A stretch of 64,000 bases of DNA, from NCBI RefSeq assembly GCF_006547065.1, contig NZ_CP041243.1, forward strand, positions 62,001 to 126,000. The letters run 5' to 3'. The translations under genes and the position numbers were made by a program. The notes below the pieces were generated by a model that saw only the letters and a program-made list of their open reading frames with translations, did no database searches and was not told the origin of the DNA. Positions 38,133-46,647 of the stretch are shown here, piece by piece. Positions within the stretch are counted from its first letter, which is position 1; each line of letters starts with the position of its first letter. Origin of the DNA: Brevundimonas sp. M20. GTDB lineage: Bacteria > Pseudomonadota > Alphaproteobacteria > Caulobacterales > Caulobacteraceae.

Positions 38133-38837
38133 TCAGTTGGCGGTGTTCGGCCTGGGCACGCCGAGGTCCTTCATCACCGACGAGATCATCCGGTAACAGC
38201 CGCAGGCGGCGGCCTCCAGACCGGGCCGGTCCAGCACCTCGACCCAGCCCCGTCCGCGCCGGATCAGCTTCTGGCCCTCGATCTCGGACCCGATCTCCGA
38301 AACAGTCGCCCGGCGCACGCCCAGCATGCCCGCGATGTCTGACTGGGTCAGCTTGATACGGTCGCCGTCACTGCGATCGTGCAGGGTCAGAAGCCAGCGG
38401 GCCATCCGTTCGTCCAGTCGGTGCTGGGCGTTGCAGGCGGCGGTTTGCTGCACCTGGGCGAACAGGCTTTCGGTGAAGCGGGACAGGGCGTCGCGCATCG
38501 CCTCGCTGGATCGCAGGGCATCAGAGAAAACATCCGCCGGGCAGCACGCCGCCGTACCTTCGATCTGGGCGATGGCGCGGCTGGAGGCGCGGGCGTTCAG
38601 CGGCCCACAGGTCACCCCCACCAGCCCTTCTCGGCCGATGGCGGCGGTCTCGACCATGTGATCGTCCGCCAGCACGGTCATCAGGGAGACCACGCCCGTC
38701 ATGGGGAACCAGACCTCACCCAGCGCCTCGCCGGCGTCGTACAGCATCTGGCCCTGCGCGAAGGGACGCTCGTTCAGATGCGGCTCGATCCGTTTTCGGT
38801 CGGCGGCGGGAAGGGCGTTGAGCCAGAGATTGTCCAT
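38133..38837 (-). CDS. Crp/Fnr-family transcriptional regulator
   Basis: 234 residues. An N-terminal cyclic-nucleotide-type beta barrel (about 18-115, with EVWFPMTGVVSLM) and a C-terminal Crp-type HTH (about 150-215, KLTQSDIAGMLGVRRATVSE) are clear. There is no Fnr cysteine cluster, so it is not an O2-sensing Fe-S protein; the effector is unknown. The ATG at 38837 has a perfect AGGAGG and is preferred to an upstream ATG. It is divergent from phhB across 131 bases; shared control is possible. Confidence 0.88.
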   Translation of the reverse strand: MDNLWLNALPAADRKRIEPHLNERPFAQGQMLYDAGEALGEVWFPMTGVVSLMTVLADDHMVETAAIGREGLVGVTCGPLNARASSRAIAQIEGTAACCPADVFSDALRSSEAMRDALSRFTESLFAQVQQTAACNAQHRLDERMARWLLTLHDRSDGDRIKLTQSDIAGMLGVRRATVSEIGSEIEGQKLIRRGRGWVEVLDRPGLEAAACGCYRMISSVMKDLGVPRPNTAN

Positions 38838-38968
38838 GCCGTCCTCCTGTGTCGAATGGCGACGCTCGATAACGCCCAAGCTTCCTTCAACGTTCCCGCT
38901 CCGCTTGGGCGGTCGCGCGCTTGTGGAGCGGCGAACGGCGGGCTACGCCGGAAAAAACGGAGGGAACG

Positions 38969-39268
38969 ATGCCGGAACAGATTGACGTCGCGGAAGCGCT
39001 GAAAGGCCTCCCCAACTGGCGAAAGGCGGACGACGAACGCCCGGCCATCGCCCGCTCCCTGACCTTCGCCGACTTCAACGCGGCCTTCGGTTTCATGACC
39101 CGCGTCGCCCTTCTGGCGGACAAGGCTGACCACCATCCGGAATGGTCGAACGTCTACAACCGTGTAGAGGTGCTGCTGACCACCCACGACGCGGGCGGGG
39201 TGACGATCCGGGACACCGACATGGCGCGCTTCATCGATGAAGCCGCCGCCGCGATGGGAGCGAAATGA
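38969..39268 (+). CDS. phhB: 4a-hydroxytetrahydrobiopterin dehydratase (pterin-4a-carbinolamine dehydratase)
   Basis: 99 residues. The active-site signature [17 protein letters not shown] (about 68-84) and the [13 protein letters not shown] helix identify the family. It recycles the pterin cofactor used by aromatic-amino-acid hydroxylases; no phhA is in the window, so the partner is elsewhere or the enzyme has a moonlighting role. GGAGGG precedes the start. The end overlaps the SDR gene by four bases (ATGA). Confidence 0.92.
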   Translation: MPEQIDVAEALKGLPNWRKADDERPAIARSLTFADFNAAFGFMTRVALLADKADHHPEWSNVYNRVEVLLTTHDAGGVTIRDTDMARFIDEAAAAMGAK

Positions 39269-40050
39269 TGGGCGGACGGGTTGCGAACAAGAAGGTCCTG
39301 ATCACCGGCGCCGCAGGCGGGTTGGGCACGGCGATGGCCCACAGGCTGGCTCGCGAGGGGGCGAAGGTCGCCGTGAGCGACATCAATCTGGACGGCGCCC
39401 GGGCCTTGGCCGACGCCATCAACGCCGACCATCCCGGCAGCGCCTTCGCCTTCGCGCAGGACGTGACCAGCGAAGAGCAATGGATCGCGGTGATCGACGC
39501 CGCCACCCGGGCAATGGGCGGTCTTTCGGTGCTGATCAACAACGCGGGCATCGGCGGCCCTCTGGCCTTCGTCGAGCAGGACACGGTCGAGAACTGGCAG
39601 CGCCAGTACGAGATCAACCTGCGCTCGATCATGCTGGGAACCAAGCACGCCATGCCGCATCTGCGCGACGCTGCCCCGGCCTCGATCATCAATATTTCCT
39701 CGGTGGCCGGCCTCGCCGCCGCGCCGGGCATGGGCGCCTACAACGCCACCAAGGCCGGCGTCTGGATGTACTCCAAGACCATCGCGCTGGAGGCGGCCAA
39801 GATGGACTGGAACGTCCGCTGCAACTCGGTGCACCCGGTCTTCATCAAGACCCCTATCCTCGATCCCTTCATCGCCATGGCGGGCGGGGATGAGGGCAAG
39901 GCGCACGAGCGGCTGGCCCGAGGCATCCCGCTGAAGCGGATCGGCGAGCCGGACGATGTCGCCTACTGCGTGGTCTATCTGGCCTCGGACGAGTCCAAAT
40001 TCATCACCGGGACCGAGTTCGTCATCGACGGCGGCATGCTGGCGCAATAG
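39265..40050 (+). CDS. Short-chain dehydrogenase/reductase
   Basis: 261 residues, classical SDR. NAD(P) motif TGAAGGLG (about 13-20), an Asp after the second strand (VAVSDINLD, suggesting NAD preference), NNAGIGG, the catalytic Ser (NISSVAG) and YNATK (Tyr-x-x-x-Lys), and the terminal [10 protein letters not shown]. Substrate cannot be told. Its overlap with phhB suggests a joint transcript; whether the functions are linked is unknown. A start one codon later is possible. Confidence 0.9.
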   Translation: MMGGRVANKKVLITGAAGGLGTAMAHRLAREGAKVAVSDINLDGARALADAINADHPGSAFAFAQDVTSEEQWIAVIDAATRAMGGLSVLINNAGIGGPLAFVEQDTVENWQRQYEINLRSIMLGTKHAMPHLRDAAPASIINISSVAGLAAAPGMGAYNATKAGVWMYSKTIALEAAKMDWNVRCNSVHPVFIKTPILDPFIAMAGGDEGKAHERLARGIPLKRIGEPDDVAYCVVYLASDESKFITGTEFVIDGGMLAQ

Positions 40051-40072
40051 GCGCCTGATCGCTGGCGGGACG

Positions 40073-40549
40073 TCAGTCGACCGCGATGATCTCGACCGAT
40101 TGGCCCGCCACCACCGCCTCGTCCCCCACCCGCTTGCCGATCAGCGCCCGGGCCAGCGGCGAGACGTGGCTGACCGAACCCTTCGCGGGGTCGGCCTCGT
40201 CCTCGCCCGTGATCCGCCAGGTCTGGGTGCGGCCGTCCTCACGTTCGATGGTGACGGAGCCGCCGAAACGCGCGCGCCCGTCGGGCCTGGTCTCGACCAG
40301 CTGGGCCGAGGCCCGGCGAGCGGACCAGTACCGCAGGTCCCGCGCCGCCCGCGCCATGGGCGTGCGGTCCGTCTCTATGGAGCCCGCCGCCTGCGCCGCC
40401 GCATAGGCGGCCCGCGCCTCCGTCAGGGCGGCCTCGATCCGCGCCAGCCCTTCGGGTGTAACGAGGTTGGCGTGCGGGGAAATGGGACGGTCCGGAAGAT
40501 CGGCGGCGGTGGCCTCCAGATCTTCCTCACGGGTGAAGGCGACGCTCAT
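40073..40549 (-). CDS. GreA/GreB-family transcription elongation factor
   Basis: 158 residues. The C-terminal FKBP-like Gre domain (about 80-158) shows FGGSVTIEREDG, the GEDEADPAKGSVSHVSPLARALIGKRVGDEA signature and the final VEIIAV strand. The N-terminal half is a helical hairpin (about 30-80) of Gre type, though its tip is rich in Arg (ARDLRYWSARRASAQ), unlike the acidic tip of GreA. It likely binds the RNA polymerase secondary channel; cleavage stimulation is uncertain. Convergent with the SDR gene. Confidence 0.82.
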   Translation of the reverse strand: MSVAFTREEDLEATAADLPDRPISPHANLVTPEGLARIEAALTEARAAYAAAQAAGSIETDRTPMARAARDLRYWSARRASAQLVETRPDGRARFGGSVTIEREDGRTQTWRITGEDEADPAKGSVSHVSPLARALIGKRVGDEAVVAGQSVEIIAVD

Positions 40550-40595
40550 GGTCTCAGCCTATGACGATTTCCGGCGGGGTGGTCCACCGGACATG

Positions 40596-40626
40596 AAAAA
40601 GGCCGTGATCGGATGACCACGGCCCT
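40596..40626 (-). terminator. Rho-independent terminator after the DUF1328 gene
   Basis: Minus strand GGGCCGTGGTC...GATCACGGCC followed by TTTTT, 24 bases after the DUF1328 stop. It would end the small-membrane-protein transcripts before the Gre gene. Confidence 0.8.
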
Positions 40627-40649
40627 TTTGATCACGAGACGACAGGTCG

Positions 40650-40814
40650 TCAGACCCGTCGCCCTCGGCCCATGATGAAGTTCACCACGAGCAGGATCAG
40701 GAAAACGACGAACAGAACGTAGGCGATGTTCATCGAAATACCCGCGACGCCACCGATGCCGAGAGCGCCGGCGACGAGGGCGAGCACGAGAAAGATAAGG
40801 GCCCAGCGAAGCAT
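40650..40814 (-). CDS. DUF1328 (YtjA) family small membrane protein
   Basis: 54 residues from the ATG at 40814, supported by GGAAGGAA upstream. MLRWALIFLVLALVAGALGIGGVAG and a second helix ending NFIMGRGRR are the family pattern: two membrane helices. Relatives are induced by envelope or osmotic stress; function unknown. It is transcribed after the holin-like and DUF883 genes, with about a 90-base gap. Confidence 0.88.
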   Translation of the reverse strand: MLRWALIFLVLALVAGALGIGGVAGISMNIAYVLFVVFLILLVVNFIMGRGRRV

Positions 40815-40907
40815 GAGCGGTTCCTTCCAGAGCGGTTGTTCCAAAGGGGGCGGCTCAGCACCGCTCCTGTGAAACCAACCGCCGGGAAGCGAAGCGGTTC
40901 CCGACCT

Positions 40908-41312
40908 CTAGCGGCGACGCCTCGTGTGCGATTTCTCGGTGAAAGCCGCAGCAACAAGACTGGCAAGCGCCGGATTTCTCAGGAAAATCCAGCCTCCCGC
41001 CAAGGCCGCCGCCGTACCCAGGATCGGGCGTTCGCGGAACAGGGCGAAGGCCCGCTCACCCATTCCCATCGGTTCGTCTTCCTCGTCATCATCCGCACCT
41101 TCCGTTCGCAGGAAGACGAGGGCGACGACCGCCGCCACGAGGGCGAACAGCAGGAAGGTGATCGAGGCCGCCGCGAGGGACGGCATCACCATGCTCAGGG
41201 CGTAGAAGATCGCCACGCCCAGAAAAATCACGGCGACCAACGCCGCGCCCGCCGCGACGGCGGCCGCGATCGCCTTCTTCACCAGACCTCTGGCCAGCCC
41301 CCCGCCGAACAT
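40908..41312 (-). CDS. Holin-like (phage holin superfamily / DUF1469-type) membrane protein
   Basis: 134 residues. Two N-terminal hydrophobic segments (about 12-37 and 44-68), an acidic loop (TEGADDDEEDEPMG) and a third amphipathic segment (GTAAALAGGWIFLRNP). Such proteins pair with DUF883/ElaB-like proteins in many proteobacteria and are not phage genes in this setting. Its start overlaps the DUF883 stop by one base, so the two are co-translated. Function unknown; envelope stress role inferred from neighbours. Confidence 0.7.
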   Translation of the reverse strand: MFGGGLARGLVKKAIAAAVAAGAALVAVIFLGVAIFYALSMVMPSLAAASITFLLFALVAAVVALVFLRTEGADDDEEDEPMGMGERAFALFRERPILGTAAALAGGWIFLRNPALASLVAAAFTEKSHTRRRR

Positions 41313-41692
41313 CAGCGGCGACGACCGGCGAGCAGCAGGCCGAGCACGACGCCGACGCCGAGCGCGATGGCGGTCGATTGCAGCGGGCGTTCCTGCACCC
41401 GCTCGGTCAGATAGCGCTGGGCTTCATCGAAGCGCTCCGACGCATCATCGTAGTACTCGCGGCCCTTCACACGGGCTTCGTCGTAGTAGCCGCGGGCGCG
41501 TTCGCGCAGGACATCAGCCTGCTCGCGCAGCCGGGTCTCGGCTTCAGCGGCCTTGGCGCGGATGCGGGCGTCGGCGGCGGACGCCTTCTCCCGCAGCGCG
41601 GCCTTCTCTTCGGCGCCGAGGACCTTCAGGTCGTCCTTCAGCGTGTTCAGATCGTTCTTAACTGCGGCGCGGGCCGCCTTGGTCGTCGCCAT
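41312..41692 (-). CDS. DUF883 (ElaB/YqjD-like) C-tail-anchored protein
   Basis: 126 residues. A long charged amphipathic helix (about 5-105, rich in Lys/Glu/Ala/Arg) ends in a single membrane segment with a glycine pattern (IALGVGVVLGLLLAGRRR). E. coli YqjD/ElaB proteins of this design are stationary-phase, inner-membrane ribosome-associated proteins. It starts the three-gene module with the holin-like and DUF1328 genes. The 202-bp gap upstream holds its promoter region and the second tandem-unit stem-loop. Confidence 0.85.
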   Translation of the reverse strand: MATTKAARAAVKNDLNTLKDDLKVLGAEEKAALREKASAADARIRAKAAEAETRLREQADVLRERARGYYDEARVKGREYYDDASERFDEAQRYLTERVQERPLQSTAIALGVGVVLGLLLAGRRR

Positions 41693-41801
41693 GATGCGCG
41701 CTCCGTTTGGTCAAGCTTGACGGTTAGATAAAGAACCCTGAGCCGGAACGCTACTGTGACCTCGCGGTTCCCGCGGTGCAGCATGGGGGAAGGGAGAGAG
41801 C

Positions 41802-41891
41802 AGGGCTTGGGAATTAGGAATTAGCGAGATCGCGCGGGCGGCATCCGCTACGCCGTCTCTTCCTAATTCCTAATTCCTAAGCCCTACTCCC
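41802..41891. repeat. Stem-loop of GAATTAG/TAATTCC units against the FAH-gene start
   Basis: The left arm (41802-41824) and right arm (41863-41885) pair over 23 positions with one mismatch around a 38-bp loop, each arm made of GAATTAG-type tandem units flanked by AGGGCTT/AAGCCCT. CCCTCC then ATG follow, as at 33548-33557. No Shine-Dalgarno is present for the downstream gene. Confidence 0.78.
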
Positions 41892-41894
41892 TCC

Positions 41895-42545
41895 ATGACC
41901 TTCCTCTTCCCCCCCGCCCCCACCCCCTCCCTGCCGATCGAGGGTTCCGACGCCCGCTTCCCGGTGCGGCGCATCTTCTGTGTCGGCCAGAACTACGCCG
42001 CACACGCGCGCGAGATGGGCCATCATGAGCGGGCCGATCCCTTCTTCTTCACCAAGCCCGCCGATGCGGTGGTCACGGACGGCGCCGATCCGCTCTATCC
42101 GACGGCCACCCAGGACCTGCATCACGAGGTCGAGCTGGTCTGCGCCGTCGGTCCGGACGGGGCGCTGGGCTGGGCGGTCGGCTGCGATCTGACCCGTCGC
42201 GACCTTCAGGCCGAGGCCAAGCAAAAGGGTCGTCCGTGGGACGCGTCCAAGGGTTTCGATCAGTCCGCGCCCTGCGCCGCCATCCATCTCGGCGCCCTGC
42301 CTGATCCGACGGCGGTCATTGAACTGCGGGTCAACGGCGAGGCGCGCCAGACCGGCCGTCTGGACGACATGCTCTGGAGCCCGGACGAAATCCTGACCAA
42401 GGCCCGCGAGCTCTGGGACATTCAGCCGGGTGACCTGATCTTCACCGGCACGCCCGAGGGCGTCGGCCCTCTGGCTCCCGGCGACCGGGTCGAGGCGACC
42501 ATCGGCGGCCTGCCCGCCCTCCGCTTCACGGTGGCGGCGCGATGA
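41895..42545 (+). CDS. Fumarylacetoacetate hydrolase-family protein, short (fumarylpyruvate hydrolase-like)
   Basis: 216 residues, one FAH catalytic domain. Metal ligands lie in HHEVELVCAVG and the GCDLTRRDLQ segment; the motif FTGTPEGVGPLAPGD is characteristic. The length matches acylpyruvases/fumarylpyruvate hydrolases rather than the 420-residue tyrosine-pathway FAH. Paired with a zeta-class GST it could act on fumarylpyruvate (gentisate route) or fumarylacetoacetate (tyrosine route). The ATG follows a repeat arm. It overlaps the next gene by four bases. Confidence 0.87.
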   Translation: MTFLFPPAPTPSLPIEGSDARFPVRRIFCVGQNYAAHAREMGHHERADPFFFTKPADAVVTDGADPLYPTATQDLHHEVELVCAVGPDGALGWAVGCDLTRRDLQAEAKQKGRPWDASKGFDQSAPCAAIHLGALPDPTAVIELRVNGEARQTGRLDDMLWSPDEILTKARELWDIQPGDLIFTGTPEGVGPLAPGDRVEATIGGLPALRFTVAAR

Positions 42546-43186
42546 TCCTGCACGGCTACTGGCGCTCGGGCGCCGCCTACCGCACCCGCATCGCCCTCGC
42601 ACTCAAGGGGCTGTCCTATGAGCAGCAGGGGCATGACCTGCGCACCGGCGCCCAGAAGGACCCGGCCTATGTCGCGCTGAACCCGCAGGGCATGGTCCCG
42701 GCGCTGGAGGTCACTTCAGACTCCGGGGGCGCCGTCCTGACCCAGAGCCCGGCCATCCTCGAATGGCTGGAGGAGACGTATCCGGCCCCCGCCCTGCTGC
42801 CGTCCGACGCCTTCGGCCGCGCCCACGTCCGGGCTATGGCCGCCCTGATCGGCTGCGACATCCACCCGTTGAACAACCTGCGCGTCGGCAAGGCCTTGCG
42901 CGAGGGCTTCGGCGCCGATCAGGCCGCCGTCGACGCCTGGGCCGCCCGCTGGATCCTCCCCGGTTTCGAGGCGCTGGAAGCCCTCGTCGCCCGCCACGGC
43001 GCCGGCTGGAGCTACGGCGACGCCCCGACCCTCGCCGACTGCTACCTGATCCCGCAAATCTATTCGGCGGGACGGTTCAACGTCCCGCTGGACGCCTTCC
43101 CGCGCCTGCTGGCGATTGATGAAGTGGCGCGGGCGCACCCGGCTTTCGTCGCCGCGCATCCGGACAACCAGCCGGACGCGGGGTGA
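42542..43186 (+). CDS. maiA: Maleylacetoacetate/maleylpyruvate isomerase (zeta-class GST)
   Basis: 214 residues. The N-terminal thioredoxin-like domain has the glutathione site RSGAAYRTRIALALKG; the usual SS pair reads SG. NPQGMVPALEV and LTQSPAILEWLEETYP follow, then a helical domain with the zeta signature CDIHPLNNLRV. It isomerises the cis to trans double bond using glutathione, giving the substrate for the hydrolase encoded just upstream. The ATGA overlap supports a two-gene operon. Which of the two substrates is used is open. Confidence 0.88.
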   Translation: MILHGYWRSGAAYRTRIALALKGLSYEQQGHDLRTGAQKDPAYVALNPQGMVPALEVTSDSGGAVLTQSPAILEWLEETYPAPALLPSDAFGRAHVRAMAALIGCDIHPLNNLRVGKALREGFGADQAAVDAWAARWILPGFEALEALVARHGAGWSYGDAPTLADCYLIPQIYSAGRFNVPLDAFPRLLAIDEVARAHPAFVAAHPDNQPDAG

Positions 43187-43192
43187 TACGCT

Positions 43193-43858
43193 ATGCGCGG
43201 TCTTTCGGAACTGGTGGAGCAGCGCGAGCCGGCGCTCCCTCTCCTGCAAGGCTGGATTGAAGACCCCGCAGGCAACAGCGCGGCGCTGCTTCCACCAGAC
43301 GAAGCCTTGCGGGCAGACACCCTGTTGGCTCTGCAGGTCACAACACGCTCCATGCTCGGCGCTATGGCCTATGAGACGGGCGGGGTCTCGGTCGCCGACG
43401 GTTTTCTGCGGCTTCTGGGTTCAGGCAGCGGCCGGTCGCTTCTTCGAACCGCCGAGGCGGTCGGTCGCCCGCTCGATGGGCAGTATCCCGATGTCCTCGT
43501 CGTGGCCGACGATGTTCTTGGCGGCCTGTTCGCGCTCAACGGCGGACGATTTGGCGCCGCTGGGCAAGGAGAGGTGTTCCATCTCGCCGCCGACGATACG
43601 GTCTGGGTCCCGCTCGGCGTTGGTCATACAGACTTTGTGTCTTGGTGCCTGATCGGCGACTTGGCCCAGCTCTACGGACCGTTGGCGGACCTGCCTGAGT
43701 ATACGGCGTTGCCGCGACCGGCATTCGACGAGACCTTTTCCTTCTACCCCTTCCTGTGGACGCGGGAAGCGAAGTCGGGTCGACCGAGCGTGCGCATCGT
43801 GGATGCCGAGGAAAGCCTGAGGCAACGCCTCGACATCTGTGGTTTCGGCGTCGGCTGA
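43193..43858 (+). CDS. DUF2625 family protein
   Basis: 221 residues, cytosolic. The pattern LQVTTRSMLGAMAYETGGVSVADGFLRLLGSG, then DVLVVADDVLGGLFALNGG and FHLAADDTVWVPLGVGHTDFVSW matches DUF2625 proteins. Function unknown; the fold may resemble SMI1-like proteins. It begins six bases after maiA but its composition is less GC-biased, suggesting later arrival. The final 25 residues are hydrophilic. Confidence 0.78.
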   Translation: MRGLSELVEQREPALPLLQGWIEDPAGNSAALLPPDEALRADTLLALQVTTRSMLGAMAYETGGVSVADGFLRLLGSGSGRSLLRTAEAVGRPLDGQYPDVLVVADDVLGGLFALNGGRFGAAGQGEVFHLAADDTVWVPLGVGHTDFVSWCLIGDLAQLYGPLADLPEYTALPRPAFDETFSFYPFLWTREAKSGRPSVRIVDAEESLRQRLDICGFGVG

Positions 43859-43886
43859 GGATCGGCAGTCGGGCTGGAGATCGCCC

Positions 43887-44780
43887 TTACCCCATGAACC
43901 GGTCCACCGCCGCGACGAACCGGGTCGGCTGGTCGATCATCACCATGTGCTCGGCGCCCTCGATCCGCTCGAAGGTCGCGGGGCTGGGCAGGCGGGCGTA
44001 GGCGTCGCGGAAGACGCTGTCGGCGTGGCCGCGCGGCGAGTTGCGGTCGGGGCTCCAGCCATAGACGACGGTCACCGGGGCGCTGATCCGGGGCAGGCGG
44101 GGGCGCAGGTCGACCGTCATCACCTCATACAGGGACTGGGCCAGCACCTGCCGGTCGCCGCCCTGCCAGCCGATGCCGCTGAACAGGCTGTCGGCCGCTC
44201 CGCCCAGCTCGACGCCGAACTGCCGTCCCTGTGACCGCAGGGCCTCGTCGCCCAGCAGCTGGATCGCCTGATAGGCCACCTGCGCCAGAGGCTGGACGTC
44301 GCGCACCGTCGCCTGCGGGCTGATCAGGGCCGCGAAGAAGGGCGAGGAATCCACCGTCATCAGCCGCCCCACCGCCCACGGCCAGTCCGAGGCGACGCGC
44401 AGGCCGATCTGGCCGCCCATCGAATGGCCGATGATGGCGGGCCGGTTCAGGCGGGTCTCGGTGATGTAGCGCAGCACCTCCCCGGCGACAGGCGGCAGGA
44501 CTCCGCCGTCGCTGTTGGCCTGCGCCGGCAGTTCGCCGAAGCCGCGCACCGAGACCAGATGCAGCCGGTATCGTCCCGCCAGCCGGTCGGCGGTCGAGCG
44601 CCAGATGGCGGCGGTCGAGGCGAGGCCCGGGATCAGGATCAGGTCGGGCCCGCTCCCGCGCGTCTCCACCGTGATCCGGCGCGAGGCGAAACCGGCTTGC
44701 GCCCATGCGCCGGTCGGGGCCGCCAGCATCGCCGCCGCGCCCGCCGCCTTGATCAGGATGTCCCGTCGTGAGCCTTGCAT
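43887..44780 (-). CDS. Exported alpha/beta hydrolase
   Basis: 297 residues. A twin-arginine-like leader (SRRDILIKAAGAAAMLAAP) ends near AWAQ (about 28). The hydrolase fold shows the oxyanion strand ILIPGLASTAAIW, nucleophile GHSMGGQ (Ser about 120), a catalytic Asp near VVYGWSPDRNS and the late His in IEGAEHMVM. Periplasmic esterase or lipase-type activity is likely; substrate unknown. It converges with the DUF2625 gene. Confidence 0.85.
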   Translation of the reverse strand: MQGSRRDILIKAAGAAAMLAAPTGAWAQAGFASRRITVETRGSGPDLILIPGLASTAAIWRSTADRLAGRYRLHLVSVRGFGELPAQANSDGGVLPPVAGEVLRYITETRLNRPAIIGHSMGGQIGLRVASDWPWAVGRLMTVDSSPFFAALISPQATVRDVQPLAQVAYQAIQLLGDEALRSQGRQFGVELGGAADSLFSGIGWQGGDRQVLAQSLYEVMTVDLRPRLPRISAPVTVVYGWSPDRNSPRGHADSVFRDAYARLPSPATFERIEGAEHMVMIDQPTRFVAAVDRFMG

Positions 44781-44816
44781 GCGCCTGTTCTCCCGGCGGA
44801 TTGCGGCGCCATGATG

Positions 44817-44848
44817 AAAAAGGCCCGGAGCGGCGAACCGTCCGGGCC
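44817..44848 (-). terminator. Rho-independent terminator after the M23 endopeptidase gene
   Basis: Minus strand GGCCCGGA...TCCGGGCC, an 8-bp stem, followed by TTTTT, 27 bases beyond the M23-gene stop. Confidence 0.85.
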
Positions 44849-44875
44849 TTGATGTTCATCAATCCGCTGGCCGGA

Positions 44876-46225
44876 TCAGGCCGCCGGGCGCAGACCTGCG
44901 CTCAGGGTCGGCTGCTGGGTCCGCTTTTCGCCGCCCGCCGCGATGATGCGGTCGATGCGGGCCTTCTCGGCGCGGAAGGCGGCCAGGTCGGCGCCCGCCA
45001 GAACGGTGCCTTCCTGGGTGCGCACGCCGGCCGGATTGATCCGTTGGCCGCCGCGCCAGATTTCATAGTGCAGATGCGGACCGGTCGAGGCGCCGGTCGA
45101 GCCGACATAGGCCACGACCTGGCCCTGACGGACGCGCTGGCCGGCGCGAATGCCCGAACCGTAACGCGACAGGTGGCCATAGCCCGTCTCGAGGCCGTTC
45201 GGGTGACGGATGCGCAGCCAGTTGCCGTAGCCGCCCCAGCGACGGGCCTCGACCACCACGCCGTCAGCCGGAGCGACGACCGGCGTGCCCATGCCCGCGG
45301 CGAAGTCGATGCCTTGGTGCATCTTGCGGAAGCCCGCGATCGGGTGACGGCGGAAGCCATAGGACGACGAGATGCGGAAGCCCCTCTCCAGCGGCGTGCG
45401 CATGAAGGCCGAACGGGTGTTCTTGCCGGTGGCGTCGAAATACTGGGCTTCGCGGGCCCCGGCGGGCTTGAAGCGATAGAAGGTCACGCCCTTCAACTGG
45501 GCGTAGAGCAGGTCGCCGGAGCCGATGGTGCGGCCGTTCTCGGTGACCGTGCGGTCAAAGACATAGGTGAACTCGTCGTCCGACCTGATGTCCCGATCCA
45601 TGTCGAACTTGTGCGAGAACAGACGACCGGCGGTGCGGGCGATCCCGGCTGGCGCGCCTTCGCGACGGGCGGTGCGCGACAGCGAGCCCTCGACCTTGCC
45701 GGTCAGGACCACGGTTTCGTGTGTCACCTTCTCTTCCAGCGCGCGCAGACGCAGGGCGCCGTCGAAGCTGCGTGACACCGTAACCTGGCTGGCCGGTCCG
45801 GTGCGCATGGTCAGGCCGATCAGACGGGCGTCGCCCCGACCGCCACGCGGCTTGGAGATGGCGGTCTCGAATTTCTGGCCCGCGCGGATCGAACCGACGT
45901 CCATCGCGTTGGAAAGGGTGGCGGCGACGGCCGAGGCTTCCTCGGCGGCGATGCCGGTGCGACGCACGGCCTGCTCGAAGGTCTCGCCGCGACGGATCTG
46001 GACGGGAATGGCTTCCGGGGCCGTCATGCCGACGGGCGCGCCGCCGGCGGCGAAGGCCTGGGCCTCAAGCTGGGCGATTTGCCCGGCGGTAAGCATGGGT
46101 GCTTCTTCAGCCTGCACAGGTTGATAAACGCGCCCGGCGAGCAGCGCCACCGAGACCGCGGCCACCGCCGTAAGGGCGTGAGGCGCGATGCGCATCGGCT
46201 GGCGGCGTGGATCGAACTGAGCCAT
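44876..46225 (-). CDS. M23-family (LytM) peptidoglycan endopeptidase, membrane-anchored
   Basis: 449 residues. An N-terminal hydrophobic segment (about 12-35) exports it; a middle region (about 75-260) looks like the OapA/Csd3-type inhibitory part (QIRRGETFEQAVRRTGI). The LytM domain (about 295-400) keeps the zinc ligands: HPIAGFRKMHQGIDFA and PHLHYEIW, with GYGHLSRYG. It should cut peptide cross-links in the periplasm during growth or division. All catalytic residues look intact. A terminator follows. Confidence 0.92.
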   Translation of the reverse strand: MAQFDPRRQPMRIAPHALTAVAAVSVALLAGRVYQPVQAEEAPMLTAGQIAQLEAQAFAAGGAPVGMTAPEAIPVQIRRGETFEQAVRRTGIAAEEASAVAATLSNAMDVGSIRAGQKFETAISKPRGGRGDARLIGLTMRTGPASQVTVSRSFDGALRLRALEEKVTHETVVLTGKVEGSLSRTARREGAPAGIARTAGRLFSHKFDMDRDIRSDDEFTYVFDRTVTENGRTIGSGDLLYAQLKGVTFYRFKPAGAREAQYFDATGKNTRSAFMRTPLERGFRISSSYGFRRHPIAGFRKMHQGIDFAAGMGTPVVAPADGVVVEARRWGGYGNWLRIRHPNGLETGYGHLSRYGSGIRAGQRVRQGQVVAYVGSTGASTGPHLHYEIWRGGQRINPAGVRTQEGTVLAGADLAAFRAEKARIDRIIAAGGEKRTQQPTLSAGLRPAA

Positions 46226-46647
46226 CGAACCCCGATAAACGACGACGCCGGATCGGCGCCCAAGCCACTAAAAGCAAGGATCGCGCCGGATTGCCCCCCG
46301 AAGGAACCATCAAACGCGAAGGGGGCCGTATAGCCCGTCTGCCCCATCATGGGAAGCCAGATCGTTACAGGCCGTTAACCGGAGCCGTAATCGGCCCGGT
46401 CATCGCTGGTAAAGCCTTTGTGAGCGATCAGATGATCAGAGGTCAGCGCGACAGTATTCGTGCTGTATCCGATTTCTATTGGCGCGCGGTGGGCATGGTC
46501 GGTTGCGACCGACTCTCGCTTCACTCAAAGTTGCCGCCAAGACACTATCCTGTTGCGACGCAGCAACGGTGAATTTGCTCAAGTCGCCATGTCTTTTCCT
46601 CATCGCTCTTCCCGCCTCCCCGCCTGTGCCGCTAAAGGACGACGGGT
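46226..46647. other. 422-bp divergent intergenic region, no gene seen
   Basis: It separates the M23 gene (minus) from ydbH (plus) and must hold both promoters. Open frames here lack ribosome sites and coding bias. A 6-bp inverted repeat (ATCGCT...AGCGAT, about 46403-46429) and an AT-richer stretch (46440-46590) are the only features noted. No tRNA-like or riboswitch-like structure is evident. Confidence 0.6.

Noticed and set aside
40908..41312. Holin-like gene as a sign of prophage
   Set aside because: It lies in a DUF883/DUF1328 module with no lysin, capsid, tail or integrase genes nearby.
46207..46572. Plus-strand open frame in the M23-ydbH gap
   Set aside because: Begins inside the M23 gene, lacks a ribosome site and has no coding-type composition.
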